Assembly: GCA_020047875.1 (NCBI GenBank) | Contig: JAIFNE010000179.1 | Coordinates: 1-5,184, forward strand | Reading direction: 5' to 3' | Source: Hydrogenophaga sp. | Lineage (GTDB): Bacteria > Pseudomonadota > Gammaproteobacteria > Burkholderiales > Burkholderiaceae_C | Length of the DNA stretch: 5,184 bases | Part shown: one piece after another, positions 1 through 5,184 of the stretch | Numbering within the stretch: the first letter of the stretch is position 1 | How the letters are laid out: every line of letters starts with the position of its first letter | Notes under the pieces: generated by a model | The model's input: the letters and a program-made list of their open reading frames with translations, nothing else | Database searches by the model: none | What the model was told of the DNA's origin: nothing | Translations under genes and position numbers: made by a program

Positions 1-485
1 CAAGCTCATGCTGTGGCGGACGCGCGGCACCGGCTGCTCGGCGTCAGGGTCGATGTTGTGTCGAGAACTTGTCGCAAGGCGTTCAGGTCCGCGGAGAGTT
101 CATGAGAGGCGGTTCACACCAAGATGGAATCCAACGCCAAAAAACCGTTGACAGCACTTGCGCCTTGGCGATTTCTCGCCTGCTGTGGCTTGGTGCTGCA
201 TGGTAGACGCTGCCGAGATCCGCGTTGAGCGCTGCGCCGGGGGGGAGGGGCGCCGTCAAATCAGCACTCTGAAGGTGGCAGACCAACCGCCTGGGTGTGG
301 ATGGTGGTGAAAGCGGTGCCGATTGACGCAGCAGCGCTTGGGTGCGAAGTGGCCACAGCAACTGCAGTGACCGAAACAAGTCCGCGTTTGATATGCGGCG
401 CCTGCCGATCTGCCCGAACCCAGCGATCAGGGCCCGACCCAACGCGCCTACCCGCTGCAACACCAGCCCCATCACTGAAGCCGTC
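1..485. other. Stretch without a supportable gene
   Basis: I see no convincing coding region here. The minus strand is open from an ATG at 487 down to a stop at 83 (134 codons), but the translation is rich in Arg, Pro, Ser and Leu, has no motif I recognise, and would start inside the apparent control region of the operon. A shorter minus-strand frame (113 to 6) contains the plausible-looking segment ADLNALRQVLD but has no ATG. It could be the eroded tail of a gene, though this is weak. Other local structure includes a 5-bp hairpin (GGCGA, loop TTTC, TCGCC) at 167-180, a G-rich run at 239-250, and a consensus TTGACA at 148-153 with no matching -10. No tRNA, insertion-sequence ends or long repeats were seen. 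Confidence 0.5.
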
Positions 486-514
486 ATGTCAACGGATTAT
501 CACGAAATCTTCAC
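486..514 (+). promoter_or_regulatory. Candidate tandem Pho box (three 11-bp-phased half-sites)
   Basis: Three 7-bp elements sit at exact 11-bp steps: ATGTCAA (486-492), TTATCAC (497-503) and TCTTCAC (508-514), separated by the 4-bp spacers CGGA and GAAA. The E. coli PhoB box is two CTGTCAT-like half-sites separated by 4 bp, so the geometry fits, and TCA falls at the same place in all three. Sequence agreement is only moderate: each overlapping 18-bp pair matches about 11 of 18 consensus positions. The site lies 48 bp upstream of the phnD start, where a PhoB-activated promoter would be expected. No good -10 hexamer follows; CATCCT at 525-530 is the nearest weak candidate. PhoB control is therefore inferred from spacing, position and operon content. 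Confidence 0.42.
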
Positions 515-550
515 ACAACGCCGTCATCCTCCACGTTTTTCCACCTCCAC

Positions 551-555
551 GGAGA
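551..555 (+). promoter_or_regulatory. Ribosome binding site of phnD
   Basis: GGAGA, complementary to the 16S rRNA 3' end, lies six bases upstream of the ATG at 562. It decides the start of phnD: the same frame is open back to an ATG at 295, but translation from there would bury the signal peptide about 89 residues inside the protein. Confidence 0.72.
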
Positions 556-561
556 CCACCG

Positions 562-1512
562 ATGCGTACTTTCATCGCCACCGCCCTCGTCACGGCGATC
601 GCTGCCCTCACCACGGCGACTCACGCCATGGACCCTCGCTTCAAAGACGCCAACGGCGACCTGGTGGCCGATGCACCGACCAACGCAGCCGACTTCATCG
701 ACCCTGCCACCTTGGTGTTCGCCTACACCCCGGTAGAAGATCCCGCCGTTTACGCCAAGGTCTGGGATGGCTTCATCGAACACTTGGCCAAGACCACCGG
801 TAAGAAGGTGCAATTCTTCCCCGTGCAGAGCAACGCAGCGCAGCTGGAAGCCATGCGTGCAGGTCGCCTGCACGTGGCCGGTTTCAACACCGGATCCAAC
901 CCGTTGGCCGTGAACTGCGCGGGTTTCGTGCCGTTCGCTCTGATGGCGTCCAAGGACAACCGCTTCGGGTACGAGATGGAAATCATCACCTACCCGGGAA
1001 GCGGCATCGAGAAGATTGAAGACATCAAAGGCAAACGCCTGGCCTTCACCTCCGAAACCTCCAACTCGGGCTTCAAGGCCCCCTCGGCACTGTTGCGCCA
1101 GCAGTTCAAAATGGAAGCGGGCAAGGATTTCACGCCCGTGTTCAGTGGCAAGCACGACAACTCCATTCTTGGTGTGGCCAACAAGGACTACCCGGCAGCA
1201 GCCATTGCCAACTCGGTAAAGGTGCGTATGGAAGCCCGCGGCGTGGTCAAGCCCGAGCAGACCAAGGTCATCTACAAATCGCAGACGTTCCCCACCACAG
1301 GCTACGGCTACGTTTACAACCTCAAGCCCGAGCTGGCCGAGAAGGTCAAGCAGGCGTTCTTCAGCTTCAACTGGGAAGGTTCTGCGCTGGCCGCGGAATT
1401 CAACAAGGCCGAGCCACCTCAGGAGAAGTTCATGCCCATCACCTACAAGGAGCACTGGCAGGTGGTCCGCGACATCGACAAGGCCATGAGCGTGAGCTAC
1501 GCCTGCAAGTGA
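562..1512 (+). CDS. phnD: PhnD-type periplasmic phosphonate/phosphite/phosphate-binding protein
   Basis: This is the 316-residue solute receptor of an ABC importer; it captures a phosphorus oxyanion in the periplasm and delivers it to the permeases. Residues 1-22 form a Sec signal peptide (basic Arg2, hydrophobic core, likely cleavage after THA). The mature protein shows family landmarks in order: LVFAYTPVEDPAVY (51-64), VQSNAAQLEAMRAGRLHVAGF (88-108), the oxyanion loop TSETSNSGFKAP (163-174), which matches the NSTSGF loop of E. coli PhnD, and GKHDNSILGVAN (196-207), whose His198 matches the ligand His157 of E. coli PhnD. By eye, the carboxylates that bind the amino group of 2-aminoethylphosphonate (Glu177 and Asp205 in E. 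coli) are replaced by Ser or Thr around 218 and 245-246. The only two cysteines are Cys119 and Cys315. The gene is first in the operon, with phnC 12 bp downstream. The family is clear but the ligand is not; phosphate, phosphite or a small non-amino phosphonate are all possible. Confidence 0.94.
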   Translation: MRTFIATALVTAIAALTTATHAMDPRFKDANGDLVADAPTNAADFIDPATLVFAYTPVEDPAVYAKVWDGFIEHLAKTTGKKVQFFPVQSNAAQLEAMRAGRLHVAGFNTGSNPLAVNCAGFVPFALMASKDNRFGYEMEIITYPGSGIEKIEDIKGKRLAFTSETSNSGFKAPSALLRQQFKMEAGKDFTPVFSGKHDNSILGVANKDYPAAAIANSVKVRMEARGVVKPEQTKVIYKSQTFPTTGYGYVYNLKPELAEKVKQAFFSFNWEGSALAAEFNKAEPPQEKFMPITYKEHWQVVRDIDKAMSVSYACK

Positions 1513-1524
1513 GACCGCTGAGCG

Positions 1525-2352
1525 ATGCTTGAACTTCGAAACCTGGAAAAGCGCTACACCACGGGTGATCTCGCGCTCAAAGACGTGAACCTGCGCGTGG
1601 GCGCCGGTGAGGTCCTGGGCCTCATCGGGCCCTCGGGTGCCGGCAAGTCCAGCCTGATCCGTTGCGTGAACCGACTGGTGCAGCCCTCAGCGGGGTCGAT
1701 CGCCCTCGACGGCCAGGACCTGGGCGCGCTGGGCGCTTCCGGTCTGCGCCGGGTCCGGCGTCAGATCGGCATGATTTTTCAGGAGTACGCACTGGTCGAG
1801 CGCCTGACGGTGATGGAGAACCTGCTCTCAGGCCGCCTGGGTTACACCGGCTTCTGGGCCAGCTGGTTCCGCCGTTTCGAAGGGCAAGACATCGCGCAGG
1901 CTTACGAACTGCTGGAGCGGGTGGGGCTGAGCGGCATGGAGAACAAGCGCGCCGATGCGCTCTCGGGTGGACAGCGCCAGCGCGTGGGCATTGCGCGCGC
2001 GTTGATGCAGAGCCCCAAGTTGCTGCTGGTGGATGAACCCACCGCCAGTCTGGATCCCAAGACATCGCGGCAGATCATGCGGCTCATCCTGGAGCTCTGC
2101 CAAGAGCGAGGCCTGGCCGCCATCGTCAACATCCACGACGTGGTGCTCGCCACCGAATTCCTGCCCCGCATCGTGGGGCTGCGTGCTGGCAGCGTGGTAT
2201 TTGACGGCCCGTCCAGCGAGGTCGATCAAGCGGTGCTCACGCGCATCTACGGCGACGAGGACTGGACCGCCATCACCAACCGCATGCACGGGCAAGGCAA
2301 ACCCGCCGATCACGAAGATGACCTTGGCCTCGCGCTGGCGGCTGCGACATGA
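1525..2352 (+). CDS. phnC: PhnC-type ABC transporter ATP-binding protein
   Basis: This 275-residue cytoplasmic ATPase powers the importer. All ABC motifs are intact: Walker A GPSGAGKS (35-42), Q-loop Gln86 in FQEYALVERLTV, signature LSGGQ (146-150) in LSGGQRQRVGIARAL, Walker B LLLVDE (166-171) with catalytic Glu171, D-loop SLD (175-177) and H-loop His204. The segment around the Q-loop, with VERLTVMENLLSGRLG, is characteristic of the PhnC subfamily rather than of PstB or amino-acid ATPases. It starts with ATG 12 bp after phnD. No strong Shine-Dalgarno is evident; the nearest purine-rich stretch is GAG at 1511-1513, overlapping the phnD stop. The stop overlaps the next start (ATGA, 2349-2352). 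The C-terminal tail after about residue 250 is less conserved and probably variable. The family call is very secure; the substrate follows from the operon rather than from this protein. Confidence 0.95.
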   Translation: MLELRNLEKRYTTGDLALKDVNLRVGAGEVLGLIGPSGAGKSSLIRCVNRLVQPSAGSIALDGQDLGALGASGLRRVRRQIGMIFQEYALVERLTVMENLLSGRLGYTGFWASWFRRFEGQDIAQAYELLERVGLSGMENKRADALSGGQRQRVGIARALMQSPKLLLVDEPTASLDPKTSRQIMRLILELCQERGLAAIVNIHDVVLATEFLPRIVGLRAGSVVFDGPSSEVDQAVLTRIYGDEDWTAITNRMHGQGKPADHEDDLGLALAAAT

Positions 2353-3164
2353 CCACGGTGGCTGCAGCGGGCGCACACCCGCGCCAATGGCGCAAACCCG
2401 CCTTTATCGCCAACCGGTTCACCCGCTGGGTCTTGTACCTCGGCACCCTGGTTTATCTGGTGCTGGCCCTGGCCTCGCTGGACATCAACTGGGTGCGCAT
2501 GACCCAGGGCCTGGAACGCGGTTGGGCCTTTGTACTGGGTTTCCTGCAGCCCGATTTCACGAGCCGCTGGAGCGATATCGTCATCGGATTTCAGGAAAGC
2601 CTGACGATGACGGTGACCTCCACCGCTCTGGGCGTGGCGCTGTCGATTCCGGTGGCGGTGGGCGCCGCGCGCAACCTCGCGCCCACCTGGATATACGTGG
2701 TCTGCCGAGCCTTCATTGCCCTGTCGAGAACGCTCAACGAGATCATCGTGGCCATCTTTCTGGTGGCCATGTTTGGCTTTGGTCCGTTCGCCGGCTTCCT
2801 TACCCTCACCTTTGCCACCATCGGTTTCATGGCCAAGCTGATGGCCGAAGACATGGAAGAAATCGAAGCGTCGCAACTCGAGGCCTTGCGCGCCACGGGC
2901 GCAGGCTATTTGCAGGTGCTCGACTTTGCCGTGCTGTCTCAAGTCATGCCGCGGCTGGTGGGTCTGTCGCTCTACCGACTGGACATCAACTTCCGTGAGT
3001 CCGCCGTGATCGGCATCGTGGGCGCCGGCGGCATTGGTGCCACCCTCAACACCGCCATGGATCGCTACGAATTCGACTCAGCGGCTGCCATCATTCTGGT
3101 GATCATCGCCATCGTGATGCTGGCCGAATACACCTCGGGCTGGCTGCGCCAGCGCATTCAATGA
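2349..3164 (+). CDS. phnE: PhnE-type ABC transporter permease, first copy
   Basis: This 271-residue inner-membrane permease forms half of the transport channel. A hydrophobic helix at about 28-44 follows a basic N-terminus, and further membrane segments lie at about 84-107, 115-141, 145-165, 217-232 and 243-264. The cytoplasmic coupling (EAA) loop that docks on PhnC is EALRATG (178-184), with Pro201 further on. It is followed by the PhnE hallmark DINFRESAVIGIVGAGGIG (212-230). Membrane limits are judged by eye. The start shares the ATGA overlap with the phnC stop, which points to translational coupling and fixes the start codon. The stop in turn overlaps the next permease. The protein is clearly paralogous to its neighbour but diverged throughout, so the two probably pair as a heterodimer, as proposed for phoE and phoT of S. 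meliloti phoCDET. Confidence 0.93.
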   Translation: MTTVAAAGAHPRQWRKPAFIANRFTRWVLYLGTLVYLVLALASLDINWVRMTQGLERGWAFVLGFLQPDFTSRWSDIVIGFQESLTMTVTSTALGVALSIPVAVGAARNLAPTWIYVVCRAFIALSRTLNEIIVAIFLVAMFGFGPFAGFLTLTFATIGFMAKLMAEDMEEIEASQLEALRATGAGYLQVLDFAVLSQVMPRLVGLSLYRLDINFRESAVIGIVGAGGIGATLNTAMDRYEFDSAAAIILVIIAIVMLAEYTSGWLRQRIQ

Positions 3165-3982
3165 ACGTCGCCACCAGCCAAGCCCTGCGCCCGACTGCAT
3201 GGCGCAAGCGCAGCGCCAAAGCCGAGCTGATCAACTTCGCGCTCTGGGTGCTTGTGCTGGCCTTTGTGTCCTGGACCTTTCAGGTCATGACCCAGGACAC
3301 CATCTGGGCCTTCGTGCTCGACGCACCAGCCCAGGCGCAGGACATTGGCTCGCGCATGGTGCCGCCGGCCTGGGACTTCATCCACGAACTCTGGTGGCCA
3401 TTGTGGGAGACGATCAACATCGCCACCCTGGGCACGCTGATCGGTGTGGTGATGGCGGTCCCAGTGGCGTTTCTGGCGGCGCGAAACACCACCCCGAGCA
3501 CCCGTTTCGTGCGGCCTCTGGCCCTGTTTGTCATCGTGGCATCGCGCTCCATCAACTCCCTGATCTGGGCGCTGCTGCTGGTCTCCATCCTGGGCCCCGG
3601 CGTGGTCGCCGGCATCATCGCCATTGCGCTGCGCTCCATCGGTTTTGTAGGCAAGTTGCTGTACGAAGCCATCGAGGAAATCGACCCCAAGCAGGTCGAG
3701 GCCATCGAGGCCACTGGCGCGAGCACCGCGCAGACGATGGCCTGGGGCGTGGCGCCGCAGGTGGCGCCCACGCTGGCGGGTGTCACGGTGTTCCGCTGGG
3801 ACATCAACATTCGTGAGTCCACTGTGCTGGGGCTGGTGGGTGCGGGTGGCATTGGCGTGAAGCTTGAAGCCGCACTCGGTACGCTGGCATGGCCCAAAGT
3901 CACCATGCTGCTCATTGCGATCCTTGCCACGGTGGTGGTCAGCGAGTGGGTCACGGCCAAGGTGCGCGAGAAACTGATCTGA
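3161..3982 (+). CDS. phnE: PhnE-type ABC transporter permease, second copy
   Basis: This 273-residue permease is the second membrane subunit. A helix at about 24-43 is followed by a periplasmic segment (about 44-80) and then by membrane segments at about 84-106, 118-144, 147-167, 220-235 and 242-262, judged by eye. The EAA coupling loop is EAIEATG (180-186), with Pro203 downstream. The signature DINIRESTVLGLVGAGGIG (214-232) differs from the first copy only by conservative changes. Over the stretch beginning Arg210 in copy one and Arg212 in copy two, 16 of 21 residues match. The N-terminal halves share little beyond topology, so this is an old duplication. The start lies in an ATGA overlap with the first permease and the stop overlaps the HAD gene by one base (TGATG). 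The family assignment is firm; the heterodimer is inferred. Confidence 0.93.
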   Translation: MNVATSQALRPTAWRKRSAKAELINFALWVLVLAFVSWTFQVMTQDTIWAFVLDAPAQAQDIGSRMVPPAWDFIHELWWPLWETINIATLGTLIGVVMAVPVAFLAARNTTPSTRFVRPLALFVIVASRSINSLIWALLLVSILGPGVVAGIIAIALRSIGFVGKLLYEAIEEIDPKQVEAIEATGASTAQTMAWGVAPQVAPTLAGVTVFRWDINIRESTVLGLVGAGGIGVKLEAALGTLAWPKVTMLLIAILATVVVSEWVTAKVREKLI

Positions 3983-4887
3983 TGAGGGCGCCCGCCACCG
4001 CGCAGCAGCTGCTGGACGGCTACGAGTCCATGCGCGCTGCCTTGCCGGTGGCCAGGTTTCCACAACGCTGGTCCCGCGCACGCGACCTTGAAGAACTGGT
4101 CGACTGTTACGACGTCTTCTTCTTCGACGCTTTCGGTGTACTCAACATTGGCGACACGCCCATTGCGGGTGCTGCCAGGCGCTTGAATAGCCTGCGCAAC
4201 GCTGGGCGCGTGGTGAAAATGGTGAGCAACGCCGCAGTTTTGCCGCCGCTGGCCCTGTGGAAGAAATACCGCGCCATGGGGTTCGATCTCGAGCTGGCCG
4301 ACGTGGTAACCAGCCGCGAGGCCTTGACGCTTGAGCTGCTACGCACACCTGCCCGCTGTTGGGGCGTGGTCGCGTCCGCGGGCGCGGACATCGCCGACCT
4401 GCCCGGCGGTCTGGTCCACCTGGGCGATCAGCCAAACCGCATGGACGACGTCGAGGGGTTTTTGCTGTTCACCTCGCTGCACCACGATCCGCAAGCCCGA
4501 GCGCGCCTGCAGCGCAGCTTGCAGCAGCACCCGCGCCCTGTGTGGGTGGCCAACGCGGATCTCGCCGCGCCGCGAGAAACCGGGTTTTCGGTTCAGCCCG
4601 GCACACTGGCGCAATGGCTGGCGCAGACCACGCCGGTTCAACCCCGGCTGTTCGGCAAGCCGTTCGCGCCGGTGTTCGACCTCGCCCTGCAGCGCCTGCC
4701 AATCGGCGTGCCACACACGCGCGTGCTGATGGTTGGCGACACCCTGCACACCGACGTGCTGGGCGGCTGCAGCGCGGGGCTGCGCACCGCACTGGTTGTG
4801 GGCCAGGGCGTGAGTGCCGAACTCGACTGGGCAGGCGCGATCGATCTCACGTGCATTGTTCCCGACCACGTTATCGATCACATCTGA
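3982..4887 (+). CDS. HAD-superfamily hydrolase, subclass IIA (TIGR01459-like)
   Basis: This 301-residue cytoplasmic enzyme is likely a phosphatase or related phosphoryl-handling hydrolase. HAD motifs are visible in order: motif I FFDAFGVLN with nucleophile Asp49, motif II VSNAA with Ser82, motif III Lys226 in FGKPFAPVF, and motif IV GDTLHTD (252-258) for Mg2+ binding. The long insert between motifs II and III (about 90-215), ending in VANADL (189-194), which resembles the NPD segment of NagD-type enzymes, indicates a C2 cap. The usual second Asp of motif I, the general acid, is Phe51. TIGR01459-type proteins often have Trp there, so this may be a family trait rather than a defect. The first 40 or so residues extend beyond the core. 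The ATG overlaps the permease stop (TGATG), so it is almost certainly the last gene of the transport operon and probably acts on the imported compound. The substrate is unknown. Confidence 0.88.
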   Translation: MRAPATAQQLLDGYESMRAALPVARFPQRWSRARDLEELVDCYDVFFFDAFGVLNIGDTPIAGAARRLNSLRNAGRVVKMVSNAAVLPPLALWKKYRAMGFDLELADVVTSREALTLELLRTPARCWGVVASAGADIADLPGGLVHLGDQPNRMDDVEGFLLFTSLHHDPQARARLQRSLQQHPRPVWVANADLAAPRETGFSVQPGTLAQWLAQTTPVQPRLFGKPFAPVFDLALQRLPIGVPHTRVLMVGDTLHTDVLGGCSAGLRTALVVGQGVSAELDWAGAIDLTCIVPDHVIDHI

Positions 4888-5015
4888 GCCCGGCCACGCT
4901 CCCGCCGCCCCGTTTCTGGCACCTGACCAACGCCGGGCATGGCTCTGCGCAGGGCACCATGAGCTCTGGCCGGCATCATGGCGGCAAGCCTCGGCCGCTC
5001 GGGTAGCCTTCACGC
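4888..5015. other. GC-rich intergenic gap with weak inverted repeats
   Basis: This gap separates the operon from the next gene. A perfect 7-bp inverted repeat, GCCCGGC (4888-4894) and GCCGGGC (4932-4938), begins directly after the HAD stop codon but has a 37-nt loop. A second small hairpin, GCTCT/AGGGC around a GCGC loop (4942-4955, one G-T pair), follows it. Neither is followed by a T-run, so a Rho-independent terminator is not supported. They could act as transcript 3' structures for the operon. I see no clear -35/-10 pair for the downstream gene. Confidence 0.4.
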
Positions 5016-5184
5016 ATGACGCAATTCACTTTGAAGTTTGATTCCCCTGAGTCCGCCGAGCCCGCCCCGCCACCCAGGCAGCCCGCCGCAGCGCCCGAGG
5101 CGCTGAGCCTGGAGCAGATGGCGCAGCGCTTGGAGCGCCACGCCGACTACCGTGTTCTGCGCCGGCTGGTGCCACGCCAGGATT
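5016..5184 (+). CDS. Start of a probable DnaQ-like 3'-5' exonuclease (partial)
   Basis: An open frame starts with ATG at 5016 and runs off the window after 56 codons. The first 30 or so residues are a Pro/Ala-rich, probably disordered leader. They are followed by a predicted helical segment, LSLEQMAQRLERHADY (about 31-46), and then RVLRRLVPRQD. From memory, a helix of this kind ending in DYRVLRRL precedes the exonuclease domain (DxE motif) in a group of betaproteobacterial DnaQ/PolC-epsilon-like proteins. The catalytic domain itself is outside the window, so function is a tentative inference. The ribosome binding site is weak (GGGTAG at 5001-5006). The 128-bp gap and unrelated content suggest a separate transcription unit from the transporter operon. 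That the frame is a real gene is likely; the named function is less certain. Confidence 0.55.
   Translation, partial: MTQFTLKFDSPESAEPAPPPRQPAAAPEALSLEQMAQRLERHADYRVLRRLVPRQD

Noticed and set aside
148..176. Consensus -35 (TTGACA, 148-153) suggesting a sigma-70 promoter
   Set aside because: At 17-bp spacing the -10 position reads ATTTCT, a poor match to TATAAT, and the site is about 400 bp from the first supported gene.
83..487. Minus-strand open frame of 134 codons upstream of the operon
   Set aside because: No recognisable motif, biased composition, and a start overlapping the putative Pho box; kept only as a note on the unassigned stretch.
295..561. In-frame N-terminal extension of phnD from an upstream ATG
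   Set aside because: It would put the signal peptide in the interior of the protein; the ATG at 562 has a well-spaced GGAGA.
511..1455. Long minus-strand open frame opposite phnD (314 codons)
   Set aside because: It is a by-product of GC-rich codon use in phnD; the translation is rich in Gly, Val, His and Arg with no motif, while the plus strand encodes a full binding protein with signal peptide.
3158..4081. Long minus-strand open frame opposite the second permease (307 codons)
   Set aside because: The translation is Arg/His/Asp/Gln-rich low-complexity sequence and lies wholly against an intact permease with family signatures.
4888..4955. Rho-independent terminator after the HAD gene
   Set aside because: The 7-bp inverted repeat has a 37-nt loop, the second hairpin is short, and neither is followed by a T-run.
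4339..5013. Minus-strand open frame opposite the HAD gene (224 codons)
   Set aside because: The HAD reading frame has all ordered motifs; the antisense product has Arg/Ala/Gln-rich composition and no recognisable domain.
4814..5041. Small plus-strand open frame bridging the HAD gene and the next gene
   Set aside because: It begins out of frame inside the HAD gene, overlaps the better-supported start at 5016, and shows no motif or ribosome binding site.

Overview
The window comes from a GC-rich bacterial chromosome. Dense, overlapping genes, strong G/C preference at third codon positions, and an incomplete final gene that resembles the N-terminus of a DnaQ-like exonuclease seen in Burkholderiales all suggest a betaproteobacterium, perhaps of the Comamonadaceae. 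That taxonomic guess is inference; the window contains no rRNA or other marker gene.

Positions 1-561 hold no gene I can support. The last part, about 486-561, looks like a control region. It has three TCA-containing half-sites at 11-bp spacing that resemble a degenerate Pho box, followed by a good ribosome binding site. From 562 to 4887 there is one plus-strand operon of five genes. In order these are a periplasmic binding protein (phnD), an ABC ATPase (phnC), two different inner-membrane permeases (phnE and a second phnE), and a HAD-superfamily hydrolase of subclass IIA type. The first gap is 12 bp; every later junction is a stop/start overlap (ATGA, ATGA, TGATG). Positions 4888-5015 are a GC-rich gap with weak inverted repeats. 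A separate gene begins at 5016 and runs off the end.

The four transporter genes give a complete type I ABC importer of the phosphonate/phosphite/phosphate group, organised like the phoCDET system of Sinorhizobium meliloti. PhnD would capture the ligand in the periplasm, the two permeases would form the channel (probably as a heterodimer), and PhnC would supply ATP hydrolysis. The tightly coupled HAD protein probably acts on the imported phosphorus compound or a product of it. No C-P lyase, phosphonatase or phosphite dehydrogenase gene is visible, so the ligand is open. By-eye comparison with E. coli PhnD suggests the carboxylates that hold the amino group of 2-aminoethylphosphonate are absent, which argues against that ligand.

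The points most worth a second look are the HAD protein, whose motif I has Phe where the usual general-acid Asp sits, the altered ligand pocket of PhnD, and the phased repeats upstream of phnD. I found no CRISPR array, tRNA, rRNA, intact insertion sequence or clearly novel system.
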